64,000 nucleotides of DNA, taken from positions 26,265 through 90,264 of the forward strand of contig JAFRJX010000005.1 of the NCBI GenBank assembly GCA_017432025.1, read 5' to 3'. The notes under the pieces are model-generated. The model was not told the origin of the DNA. It worked only from the letters and a program-made list of their open reading frames with translations, and made no database searches. Shown here in pieces: positions 52,519 to 59,525 of this stretch. Source of the stretch: Candidatus Saccharimonadota bacterium (GTDB taxonomy: Bacteria; Patescibacteriota; Saccharimonadia; Saccharimonadales; Saccharimonadaceae). Both the position numbers and the translations under genes were made by a program. Position 1 is the stretch's first letter. Each line of letters starts with the position of its first letter.

Positions 52519-52717
52519 ATCAGTTGCCTCCTTTCATTTAATAATGTTGGGAGGCGTCATACGCCTCCAGTGTTGGGGGTGTATGAACAGAGATATATAT
52601 GTAAAAATCAGGTTATGAAACCTGAGATGATTCGGTTGTTAATGGTCGTCTTGTTTATGAGAACACACCCTAAACTCAGACTAATTACATTATATCACAC
52701 AGCACCAATTTTGTCAA
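52519..52717 (-). promoter_or_regulatory. Promoter and structured leader of the 619-aa protein gene
   Basis: TTGACA (52712-52717) and TATAAT (52689-52694) are 17 bp apart on the minus strand. In the leader, TCAGGTT and AACCTGA (about 52601-52621) form a hairpin followed by five T, which looks like an intrinsic terminator before the gene. A second stem, GGAGGCGT/ACGCCTCC, lies next to the ribosome site. Confidence 0.7.
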
Positions 52718-52764
52718 TAGCATTATCACTTTTTTATGCTTATGTCTAATTTTATTAAAACATG

Positions 52765-52788
52765 AAAAAACCTGGCTTTTGCCAGGTT
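52765..52788 (-). terminator. Terminator of the Ala/Pro-rich 180-aa protein gene
   Basis: AACCTGGC and GCCAGGTT pair around TTTT, followed on the minus strand by six T. Confidence 0.9.
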
Positions 52789-52805
52789 CTTTCAAAGTAC
52801 GTGGA

Positions 52806-53348
52806 TTACGGGCAGTAGAGCATGAGTTCCTCGTTGTCGAGGATGTGATGGACGGCACCATTGTGGTACCAAACCCAGATCACTTCCCAGACTCCGTTGC
52901 TGGCCTGATTGGCCACCCAGATGTCCGGCGTTACGCGCCAGCTCCTGGCTTTGTAGTCCCAGAACTTGTAAGCCTTGCCGGGGCCCTCGCTCGCATATCC
53001 AGAAATGGATGTGATTACGGGTTTTACCTCGGGCTCAGCTGCCGGGGCTGCCTTCGTCGACGCCTTTTTGGTCGTCTTCGTAGCCGGCTTCGGTGCCGGA
53101 GCGGGAGCGGGTTCCTCTTCAGGAGCGGCCGCTTCAGGCTTCAGATGCGCACCGGGCGCAGGCTTAGGAGCCGGGGCGGGTGCTTCCGCAGGTTTTTCTG
53201 CCGGAGCAGGTGCGGGAGGATCTTTGGGCTTGTCGTCGAAGTGGAAATCGAAGTCAAACTTCGAATCCTTGCCGGTTCCGGCTTTTACTTCAACATCTGC
53301 CGCTGTACTGGAAGTGGGTTCACTGCCTCTAATAATTCTCTTACTCAT
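52806..53348 (-). CDS. 180-aa Ala/Pro/Lys-rich protein with a small C-terminal domain, unknown function
   Basis: I do not recognise the family. The start is ATG 53348 (MSKRIIRGSE), 8-9 nt after TTAGGAGG; the upstream open frame covers the leader. Residues about 40-120 are low complexity (APAPAEKPAEAPAPAPKP, then TKTTKKASTKAAPAA). The last ~55 residues look folded and Trp-rich (YKFWDYKARSWRVTPDIWV, EVIWVWYHNGAVHHI), a pattern suited to ligand binding. There is no signal peptide. The gene is GC-richer than its neighbours and has its own promoter and terminator. Confidence 0.75.
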   Translation of the reverse strand: MSKRIIRGSEPTSSTAADVEVKAGTGKDSKFDFDFHFDDKPKDPPAPAPAEKPAEAPAPAPKPAPGAHLKPEAAAPEEEPAPAPAPKPATKTTKKASTKAAPAAEPEVKPVITSISGYASEGPGKAYKFWDYKARSWRVTPDIWVANQASNGVWEVIWVWYHNGAVHHILDNEELMLYCP

Positions 53349-53410
53349 CTCTGAGTACCTCCTAAAAAGAATTTCATAGCTCAAATCCAAAAATTTTTGC
53401 TACTGCCCAC

Positions 53411-53439
53411 ATTATAGCACACAATGCTAAAAATGTCAA
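53411..53439 (-). promoter_or_regulatory. Promoter of the 180-aa protein gene
   Basis: TTGACA (53434-53439) and TATAAT (53411-53416) are 17 bp apart with TTTTTAGCAT and TGTGC in the spacer, nearly identical to the promoter at 37310-37338. Confidence 0.82.
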
Positions 53440-53492
53440 TGCTTATAACATAAAAATATTTGTTATACTATAAACATAAGGGTAATTATTAA

Positions 53493-54728
53493 ATGACAAC
53501 TACGAAAAAATCTCAGACTAAAACTCCGGCGAAAAAGCCAAAAACCACTAAAAGCACAGCTAAAACCATTAAGACCGTCGCTTCCTCAAAAAAGATCTAT
53601 CACTACATCCTCGCCATCGTATTCTTTGCGGTCGCCGTTATTACCGCTATTCTCTTAAAGCCAAAAGACAACATCGTTACCGAAGCTTATTCAGTGATTC
53701 ACGAAACCAAATTCGGTGGTGTTTATATTAAATCCACCATCGACGATTTTAATGGTCTCGGCTTTAAATATGGTGACAGCGTCAATGTAGAATTCTCTAA
53801 TGGCTACAAACTTGAAGACATTCCATATTATAATGGTTATTACGTCGACATTGACGAACCACTCCTCATCGCCTATCCTGGCTACGATTACATTAAAGCC
53901 GCCGTCAATTACGGTGACGACCTCTGGGTTACTGCCGGTCTCACCGAAAAAGACACTGCCACAATTTCCCTTAACAAACGCGAAAAATACCTCAAAATCC
54001 AAAAAGCCAGCGATCTCAAGTACTCCGACGCTCAAGGTAGCACCCCAGATACCACCTTCGCAAATTTTCGCGTCGTAAAAGCCGGGGATATTAAAACTGG
54101 CAATCTCTTCCGCTCTGCTTCTCCAATTGATAATTCCCACAATCGTGCCGCTGTCGTCGATCGCCTCATCAAAAATGCCGGTGTCAAATACATCGTCGAC
54201 CTCTCTGATAGCGAAGAAGATATCGTTACCCATATTAATAAATCCGACTTCAATTCCCCTTATTTCCTTTCTCTCTACAATGACAAAAAAGTCGTCGCCC
54301 TCGACATGACTGCTCAGTTCAAGAGTAAAGATTTTGAGCAGAAACTCATCAAAGGTCTCACCGCCATGGCGAACCATTCCGGCCCGTATCTTGTCCACTG
54401 CGTCGAAGGCAAAGATCGTACTGGTTACGTCATGATGATTATTGAGGCCCTCACCGGCGCCTCTTACAAACAGATGGTAAATGACTACATGAAAACCTAT
54501 GAGGAATACTACAACATCGCTAAAGACACCGATAAATCTCGTTACGAGACTATCAAAGAGAAGAATATCGATCTTATGCTCTATTATGTAACCGGCAACA
54601 GCGACACAAACGACAAAGAAAACCTCGCCGGCATCGTCGACTACGATGAGAGAGTCAAATCTTATCTAATCTCTCTTGGCATGAGCGAAGTTTCCATCAA
54701 TCAGCTAGTTAGTAACTTGACCAAATAA
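53493..54728 (+). CDS. Membrane-anchored tyrosine phosphatase (CX5R) protein
   Basis: A Lys/Thr-rich cytoplasmic start (about 1-35) is followed by one helix (about 36-59), so the 350-residue remainder is outside. Residues about 70-175 form a beta-rich domain seen before phosphatase domains in Gram-positive secreted enzymes. The phosphatase part carries NLFRSASP and the catalytic loop HCVEGKDRTGY (Cys 303, Arg 309). It could act on phosphotyrosine, phosphoserine or phosphoinositides; the exposed location suggests a host target, which is inference. A leader with AAGGG precedes the ATG. Confidence 0.82.
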   Translation: MTTTKKSQTKTPAKKPKTTKSTAKTIKTVASSKKIYHYILAIVFFAVAVITAILLKPKDNIVTEAYSVIHETKFGGVYIKSTIDDFNGLGFKYGDSVNVEFSNGYKLEDIPYYNGYYVDIDEPLLIAYPGYDYIKAAVNYGDDLWVTAGLTEKDTATISLNKREKYLKIQKASDLKYSDAQGSTPDTTFANFRVVKAGDIKTGNLFRSASPIDNSHNRAAVVDRLIKNAGVKYIVDLSDSEEDIVTHINKSDFNSPYFLSLYNDKKVVALDMTAQFKSKDFEQKLIKGLTAMANHSGPYLVHCVEGKDRTGYVMMIIEALTGASYKQMVNDYMKTYEEYYNIAKDTDKSRYETIKEKNIDLMLYYVTGNSDTNDKENLAGIVDYDERVKSYLISLGMSEVSINQLVSNLTK

Positions 54729-54747
54729 AAATCACCCCTTAAGGGTG
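54724..54747 (-). terminator. Terminator of tRNA-Gly
   Basis: CACCC and GGGTG pair around TTAAG, followed on the minus strand by ATTTTTATTT. Confidence 0.75.
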
Positions 54748-54749
54748 CA

Positions 54750-54824
54750 TGGTGCGGGTACAGGGAGTCGGACCCTGATCTCATCCTTGGGAAGGATACA
54801 TAATAGCCGCTATACGATACCCGC
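54750..54824 (-). tRNA. tRNA-Gly (anticodon CCC)
   Basis: The acceptor GCGGGTA pairs with TACCCGC, followed by A and encoded CCA. The anticodon arm TATCC-TTCCCAA-GGATG presents CCC. It is 75 nt. A TATAAT box overlaps the end of the neighbouring foldase gene. Confidence 0.95.
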
Positions 54825-54842
54825 GACTCTTAAATTATATCA

Positions 54843-55853
54843 TTACTCCTGACCAGTGTCGATAGTGATGTATTCTTTGATGCCTTCAGCTTCACGCACT
54901 ACGTCCATTCTCGTCGCAAATTCCGTAAATGGCACTCTAATCGACACGAAATTTACTTCCCCCTCTGTTTTTGCCACCAATTTCACAAAATAGTAACCAT
55001 CGCCATTCATTGAAATGAACCTACCGGTCTGCCCACCAACTTCGAGCTTCGAAGCCTCCGTTGCACGTCCGCCATCGATGTTTTTATTGCTTACCAGTCC
55101 ACCGGTTTCCTCATATACTACCGCTTCACCCAGGGCATTTGCCACCGCCGTATAATCACCGTTATTCGATGTCAACATTTCCTCAACTTTTTCCGCCGTT
55201 TCGTTAGCTTTCCCATCAATTATTGTCTCAACTTTCGACTTCATTAGCGATAAATACAGCATTCTTTCGTATTCACTCTTCGAAAGCCCAAAATTCTCAT
55301 CGATTATTTTCATGAAGCTTTCTTCACTTCTTTCCACTCCGCCCACCGAGAGATGACGATTAAACTCAGCTCGAATTTCATCTTGAGTTACTTCCACTCC
55401 CTGTTCTCTAGCAAGTTTCAGTGCATAAGCATACTTTTCGGCTTCATCGAGTGCCGCTCTCTTGTACTGATTTCTCAAGTCATCAATCGAGCTTTCGTTA
55501 TCTACCTGGCTAGATTGGCGTTCAATTGACTGGATGGAACTCCGATAAAACATCAAATAATCCGAAAATCTCACTTCTTCACCATCCACATTAGCCACCG
55601 CCACTGGGATAAATTTCGAAATTCTAAAAAGCAACTCGTCTGTCATATTGAATTTATAGAGCGCGAGCCAAAAACTGGTTGCGATAATCCCAAAAACCAC
55701 CACCGCAATCAGCACAGTGTTAATCACCACACGATGTTTGGTCATTTGTAAAGGATATTTAAACTTGCGTCCGGCGCTCAAAACCTCTTCACGACGTTCC
55801 TCGACCTTCTGCAGATCAGTTTTCTTCTCTTCTTTCTTCGAAAACAGTTTCAT
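54843..55853 (-). CDS. Membrane-anchored SurA/PrsA-like foldase
   Basis: This 336-aa protein has a charged cytoplasmic start, one helix (about residues 43-67) and an outer part with a SurA_N-like helical domain (VAVANVDGEEVRFSDYLMFYR, then ALKLAREQGVEVTQDEIRAEFNRHL) and a region (about 225-315, with GGLVSNKNIDGG and YYFVKLVAKTEG) like a reduced parvulin domain. It should help fold exported proteins, fitting the many surface proteins here. The parvulin core is short, so isomerase activity is uncertain. TATAAT (55860-55865) lies 6 nt before the ATG, so it is leaderless. Confidence 0.8.
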   Translation of the reverse strand: MKLFSKKEEKKTDLQKVEERREEVLSAGRKFKYPLQMTKHRVVINTVLIAVVVFGIIATSFWLALYKFNMTDELLFRISKFIPVAVANVDGEEVRFSDYLMFYRSSIQSIERQSSQVDNESSIDDLRNQYKRAALDEAEKYAYALKLAREQGVEVTQDEIRAEFNRHLSVGGVERSEESFMKIIDENFGLSKSEYERMLYLSLMKSKVETIIDGKANETAEKVEEMLTSNNGDYTAVANALGEAVVYEETGGLVSNKNIDGGRATEASKLEVGGQTGRFISMNGDGYYFVKLVAKTEGEVNFVSIRVPFTEFATRMDVVREAEGIKEYITIDTGQE

Positions 55854-55875
55854 GGTATAATTATAACATATTTTT

Positions 55876-55951
55876 GGCCCGGTGGCTCAATGGATAGAGC
55901 AATTCCGTCCTAAGGAAGAGGTTGTGCGTTCGACTCGCACCCGGGTCACCA
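55876..55951 (+). tRNA. tRNA-Arg (anticodon CCT)
   Basis: The acceptor GGCCCGG pairs with CCGGGTC (one G-U pair), followed by A and CCA. The loop GTCCTAA presents CCT. The D-arm GCTC/GAGC and T-arm GTGCG/CGCAC are intact. Position 32 is G and the 27-43 pair is A-G, both slightly unusual. Confidence 0.92.
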
Positions 55952-56006
55952 AGAACACGAATAAAAAGACAGCTAGCTGTCTTTTTTGAGTGTTCGCAGG
56001 TGACCC
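55943..56006 (+). repeat. Nested inverted repeat anchored on the 3' end of tRNA-Arg
   Basis: GGGTCACC (55943-55950, tRNA 3' end) pairs with GGTGACCC (55999-56006), GAACAC (55953-55958) with GTGTTC (55990-55995), and the centre is a terminator, AAAAAGACAGCT / AGCTGTCTTTTTT (55963-55987). The order and the GAATAAAAAGA...TCTTTTTTGA core match the element after tRNA-Pro at 24290. Confidence 0.8.
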
Positions 56007-56083
56007 TAGCCAATTCGCGAAGAGAATTGGCGTCGTCACCAATCTAGCGAGCTAACTCGCAAAGCGAATTGGCGTCGTCACCA
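56000..56083. repeat. Two 42-bp tandem repeat units containing tRNA-Arg-like 3' ends
   Basis: The units 56000-56041 and 56042-56083 are similar throughout and identical over their last 18 bases, GAATTGGCGTCGTCACCA. Each ends in GTCACCA, as does the tRNA-Arg gene. Confidence 0.7.
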
Positions 56084-56084
56084 T

Positions 56085-56118
56085 AAAAAATTCCCCGGCC
56101 TAAACCGGGGATTCTTTT
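56085..56118. terminator. Terminator of the 130-aa protein gene
   Basis: CCCCGG and CCGGGG pair around CCTAAA, with A6 and T5 flanks. Confidence 0.88.
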
Positions 56119-56119
56119 T

Positions 56120-56512
56120 CTAACTGGCTGTGCTTTTAACCTTTTCAAGGTTCATCTTATTATTTCTTTCTGCTTCTTTCCGAAGCTCGTGCCACTGCCC
56201 CATTTTCCACCGGGGCACCTCGCCGTTCGAGAACGGCACGAAGAAATCGGTCTTGGAAAAACCGTGCTTGTCCAGGGTGTCGATGACATCCTTCCAGAGC
56301 GGAATTACAAACATCTCCCCACGGTAGACAAACGCTACCACGGAGTTATGAATGGCATACTTTCTATGGTACTTGTGCTTCAAAAGATCCTGCACTTCGA
56401 TGTGCCTAGTTCCGTTGTGGTAAGCTTTGGCTCCCTCACGGTAACCTTCCCAGATGTCGATTCCGTCCCATTTGATGTTGATTGCATCCATTATTAATTT
56501 TTCAAAAGTCAT
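56120..56512 (-). CDS. 130-aa protein of unknown function (cassette gene)
   Basis: I do not recognise the family. The soluble protein is rich in Lys, His and Trp (IKWDGIDIWEGYREGAKAYHNG), with a hydrophobic beta stretch (SVVAFVYRGEMFVIPLW) and a charged C-terminal helix. It lies just downstream of the tRNA-Arg repeats, with its own promoter (TTGACA-17-TATAAT), GGGGGAATTATAATG ribosome site and terminator. The leader carries a terminator-like hairpin. Confidence 0.78.
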   Translation of the reverse strand: MTFEKLIMDAINIKWDGIDIWEGYREGAKAYHNGTRHIEVQDLLKHKYHRKYAIHNSVVAFVYRGEMFVIPLWKDVIDTLDKHGFSKTDFFVPFSNGEVPRWKMGQWHELRKEAERNNKMNLEKVKSTAS

Positions 56513-56616
56513 TATAATTCCCCCTTCATTTTTTTTGAAAAATCCGCTAACCAGTTAAAAAACAGAAGTGAATCACTTCATACTTACATTATAGCACAAA
56601 AGTTAGTTCTTGTCAA
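56513..56616 (-). promoter_or_regulatory. Promoter and leader with terminator-like hairpin for the 130-aa protein gene
   Basis: TTGACA (56611-56616) and TATAAT (56588-56593) are 17 bp apart on the minus strand. Soon after the expected transcription start, GAAGTGA and TCACTTC form a hairpin followed by TGTTTTTT, the layout of an attenuator. Confidence 0.72.
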
Positions 56617-56655
56617 TTACACTTGTGCTAATCCGTTCTGTGCTATAATATGCTT

Positions 56656-57516
56656 ATGGCTAGGAAAATCAAACGGTTTTTTTCCGTGGAACTGATTATC
56701 TTCTTGTGCCTCATCTTGACGCTCGCTCTAAGCGTCATTTTCTTTGTCCTAAATATTGAGCATTATGACTATATCATTGAAACTAACGCCTTTTTTGCCC
56801 CGTTCGAATACTATAGCAACCGCGAAATTAAAGGTGTTGATGTCGACATTGTAAACCGCGTCGCCGAAAAAATGGACAAAACCATCCAGCTAAAAAACGT
56901 TGAATTTGACGTGATTATCGATAACGTCTCTGATGGTATCATCGCCGACGCCGGCGCCGCCGGCCTTACGATTACCGAGCCGAGGCTTCAAAAAGTCGAT
57001 TTTAGTATTCCTTATTACACCTCTGTTCAATACGTGATTTTCAGCCAAACCAACCTCCCAAACATCCACAATAATTACCTCGTTTGGGAAGATCTCGCCG
57101 GCAAAACTCTCGGTTCCCAAACCGGCTGTACCGGCTATCTCTTTATGTCCGACGAAGTCGATTCCGGCGTCCTCGAAGGCACCGATACCAAAATCAAAGG
57201 CTTCGACTCCCATCAAATCGCCGCTGATGCAATTAGCGCCCACTTGATTGATTACGCCATCGCCGACGAACTCGCTGCTAAATTTATCGTTGAGAAAAAC
57301 CCAAATCTCGCCGCTCTTCCTCTCTATTACAGCGGCACAGATGGCATGCCGGATGAACCGGCCGAAGAATCCTATGCCATCGCGGTTAACAAAAACCGCC
57401 CTGAACTCTTGTCCGCCATCAATGAAGTTCTAACCGAAATGCTAGAACCCGGCGAAGACGGAAAATCCGAAATTGACAAATTAATATTAAAACATATGGG
57501 GCTAACGGATGAATGA
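56656..57516 (+). CDS. Amino-acid ABC transporter substrate-binding protein, membrane-tethered
   Basis: The 286-aa protein has one N-terminal helix (about residues 10-33) and no lipobox, followed by a type II periplasmic-binding fold (family 3): FFAPFEYYSNREIKGVDVDI, AGLTITEPRLQKVDFSIPYY and LAGKTLGSQTGCTGYL. This family binds polar amino acids. The start is ATG 56656 because TATAAT (56644-56649) touches an earlier ATG at 56650 and is 6 nt from this one. The stop overlaps the permease start by 8 bp. Tethering replaces the lipid anchor usual in Gram-positive cells. Confidence 0.9.
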   Translation: MARKIKRFFSVELIIFLCLILTLALSVIFFVLNIEHYDYIIETNAFFAPFEYYSNREIKGVDVDIVNRVAEKMDKTIQLKNVEFDVIIDNVSDGIIADAGAAGLTITEPRLQKVDFSIPYYTSVQYVIFSQTNLPNIHNNYLVWEDLAGKTLGSQTGCTGYLFMSDEVDSGVLEGTDTKIKGFDSHQIAADAISAHLIDYAIADELAAKFIVEKNPNLAALPLYYSGTDGMPDEPAEESYAIAVNKNRPELLSAINEVLTEMLEPGEDGKSEIDKLILKHMGLTDE

Positions 57517-58207
57517 TTTTTTCCAAAAACTAGGTGAGCTCTTTACCACGCCGGCGTACGTCGAATCGCTCTGGCACGGTTTCCTCCTCACCATGCAAAT
57601 CTCATTTTTTGCAATTATTATCGGCTTAATTATCGGTACAATTGTCGCTTTAATCGACACTGCGAAGCCAAATAAATGGCTCATCGTCCCTAAATTTATC
57701 TCTCGTGTCTACACCACGGTGATTCGTGGTACCCCGATGGCACTTCAACTCTTCATCATGTTTTTCGCCATCTTCGCAATTCGTGGTTTCCCGCAGATCA
57801 TCACCGCCATTCTCGCCTTTGGTCTTAATTCTGGTGCCTACACCGCCGAGGTCATCCGTAGCGGCATCCAATCCGTTGACAAAGGTCAAACCGAAGCTGG
57901 CTTGGCACTAGGCCTCTCACAGTACACCATCTTTAAACGTATCGTCGCGCCACAAGCCATCAAAAACATCATCCCGGCCCTCGGCAACGAAATCATCACT
58001 GTGATTAAGGAAACCGCCATCGTCAGCATGGTTGGTATGTACGATTTAAACCAAGCTGCGAAGGACATCGGTTCCGGCCAAAACATGTCGAGTTACCTCG
58101 TCCCAATGTTCGTGGCCGCTCTCTTCTACCTCGCCGTAGTTTACTTCATTACATTCATTATTAAACGTATCGAGAAAGGGCTAAGAAAAAGTGATCTCCG
58201 TTCATAA
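57509..58207 (+). CDS. Amino-acid ABC transporter permease
   Basis: This 232-aa HisM/GlnP-type permease has five predicted helices, the family start (SLWHGFLLTMQISFFAII), RGTPMALQLF and the cytoplasmic EAA loop (EAGLALGLSQYTIFKRIVAPQA) that docks the ATPase. It overlaps the binding-protein gene by 8 bp and the ATPase gene by 17 bp. Uptake of a polar amino acid such as glutamine or arginine is likely. Confidence 0.95.
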   Translation: MNDFFQKLGELFTTPAYVESLWHGFLLTMQISFFAIIIGLIIGTIVALIDTAKPNKWLIVPKFISRVYTTVIRGTPMALQLFIMFFAIFAIRGFPQIITAILAFGLNSGAYTAEVIRSGIQSVDKGQTEAGLALGLSQYTIFKRIVAPQAIKNIIPALGNEIITVIKETAIVSMVGMYDLNQAAKDIGSGQNMSSYLVPMFVAALFYLAVVYFITFIIKRIEKGLRKSDLRS

Positions 58208-58907
58208 TCTCAAAAAAGAATTTGGCAAAAACAAAGTCCTAAAAGGCATCGATTTTGAGCTCGAAGAAGGCGAACGCGTCGTCATTCTCGGTCCGTCCGG
58301 CTCCGGTAAATCCACTTTTCTCCGCTGCATCAACCGCATGGAAGAACCAACTTCCGGCAAAATCTCCTTTAATGGCACCGAAATTACCGATAAAAACATT
58401 GGGAAGATGCGCCAAGAAATCGGCATGGTTTTCCAGCATTTCAACCTGATTAACAACCTCACAGTGATGGAGAATCTTATTCTCGCCCCTGTTATCCTCA
58501 AAATCATGGATCAGCCAGCCGCCGAAAAGCGCGCTCGTGAGCTTTTAAAGCACATTGACCTCTCAAATAAGGAAAATGCCTACCCAGCCAGCCTCTCTGG
58601 CGGCCAAAAACAGCGTGTTGCGATTATTCGTGCCATGATGCTTTCCCCAAAGATTCTTCTCTTCGACGAGCCAACCTCGGCTCTCGACCCAGAATCCATT
58701 GGCGACGTACTATCTCTGATTCGTGAGCTCGCCAATAACGGTATGACCATCATGATTGTCACCCACGAAATGAATTTCGCAAAAGAAATCGCTACCCGTA
58801 TCGTCTTTATCGATCAGGGTAAAATCATCGAAGAAGGTAAGCCTTCCGAATTCTTCGCACATCCGAAGACCCCACGCGTCAAAGAATTCCTCGATAAAGT
58901 CCTCTAG
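58191..58907 (+). CDS. Amino-acid ABC transporter ATP-binding protein (GlnQ type)
   Basis: The 238-aa ATPase has Walker A GPSGSGKST, Q-loop MVFQHFNLI, signature LSGGQKQR, Walker B ILLFDEPTSAL and the switch His in VTHEM. It starts with GTG at 58191 inside the permease gene. It completes a binding protein-permease-ATPase operon read from one leaderless promoter. Confidence 0.96.
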   Translation: MISVHNLKKEFGKNKVLKGIDFELEEGERVVILGPSGSGKSTFLRCINRMEEPTSGKISFNGTEITDKNIGKMRQEIGMVFQHFNLINNLTVMENLILAPVILKIMDQPAAEKRARELLKHIDLSNKENAYPASLSGGQKQRVAIIRAMMLSPKILLFDEPTSALDPESIGDVLSLIRELANNGMTIMIVTHEMNFAKEIATRIVFIDQGKIIEEGKPSEFFAHPKTPRVKEFLDKVL

Positions 58908-58924
58908 AATCCTTAGAAAAAAGT

Positions 58925-58945
58925 AAGCCCCCGACGGGGGCTTTT
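58925..58945. terminator. Bidirectional terminator after the ABC operon
   Basis: AAGCCCCC and GGGGGCTT pair, with TTTT on the plus side and TACTTTTTT on the minus side. A second GTCGGGGG (58959-58966) can pair with the same CCCCCGAC, so two folds are possible. Confidence 0.85.
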
Positions 58946-58981
58946 AAGGTATGCCGTTGTCGGGGGTTTATATTAAGTTGT

Positions 58982-59320
58982 TTAGGTCTTACGACCAAAG
59001 AACCTCTGGCCAGCATTGCCGTAATAGCTGCGAAGTGCTTTCTTGGAAACGTCAAAACTGACTTCTTCCTCTTTCACACGCGGCTTAGGCTGCTTTCTTC
59101 GCATCTCCTCCATTCTGACACGCTCAGCGTGATCACTGTAGTAGGCATGCAAGATTCTGACCTTGTTGGTTCTGTGTTCAAGTCTGTCTTCCGTGCCGAC
59201 AATACGGTAATTTCCCTTACCGACCATCGGCTCGATCAGAGCATTGGGTTTTAACCCCAGTGTTTCGCAGACCTGATCCGCGATCTCCTTACTAAAGAGA
59301 TTCTTAACTTCGAACATCAT
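58982..59320 (-). CDS. 112-aa basic protein of unknown function (cassette gene)
   Basis: I do not recognise the family. The protein is soluble and basic, with an N-terminal MMFEVKNLFSKEIADQVCE segment, a charged middle (RVRMEEMRRKQPKPRVKEEE) and an RFFGRKT end, which may suit nucleic-acid binding. The ATG at 59320 is 9 nt after TTTAGGAGG. Promoter TTGACA-17-TATAAT begins 4 bp after the ndk stop, and a ~165-nt leader with two strong hairpins follows. Confidence 0.78.
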   Translation of the reverse strand: MMFEVKNLFSKEIADQVCETLGLKPNALIEPMVGKGNYRIVGTEDRLEHRTNKVRILHAYYSDHAERVRMEEMRRKQPKPRVKEEEVSFDVSKKALRSYYGNAGQRFFGRKT

Positions 59321-59521
59321 GGTAAAATACCTCCTAAATTTCTTGGCCTATCGCCATAATAGGGTGACAGCTTTACCATACTGTAACCCATTTTAACTAC
59401 CCTCTAGATAATCAAAATGGGTTACAGGATGTTCTCCGTAACCTAAACAACAATTAAAAGGACAAGTAGCGATTTCTCACTACTTGCCCTTAATTATAGC
59501 ACATATGCTTAAAATTGTCAA
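59321..59521 (-). promoter_or_regulatory. Promoter and long structured leader of the 112-aa protein gene
   Basis: TTGACA (59516-59521) and TATAAT (59493-59498) are 17 bp apart. The leader starts with a terminator-like hairpin (CAAGTAG/CTACTTG at about 59457-59485, then CCTTTT). Further on there is a perfect 14-bp inverted repeat CTGTAACCCATTTT (59381-59394 and 59414-59427) with a 19-nt loop. No known riboswitch was recognised. Confidence 0.7.
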
Positions 59522-59525
59522 TACT

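Noticed and set aside
52779..53379. Plus-strand frames opposite the 180-aa gene, one Gly/Ala-rich and one Arg-rich
   Set aside because: The minus frame has promoter, GGAGG site and terminator; the plus frames only mirror its low-complexity region.
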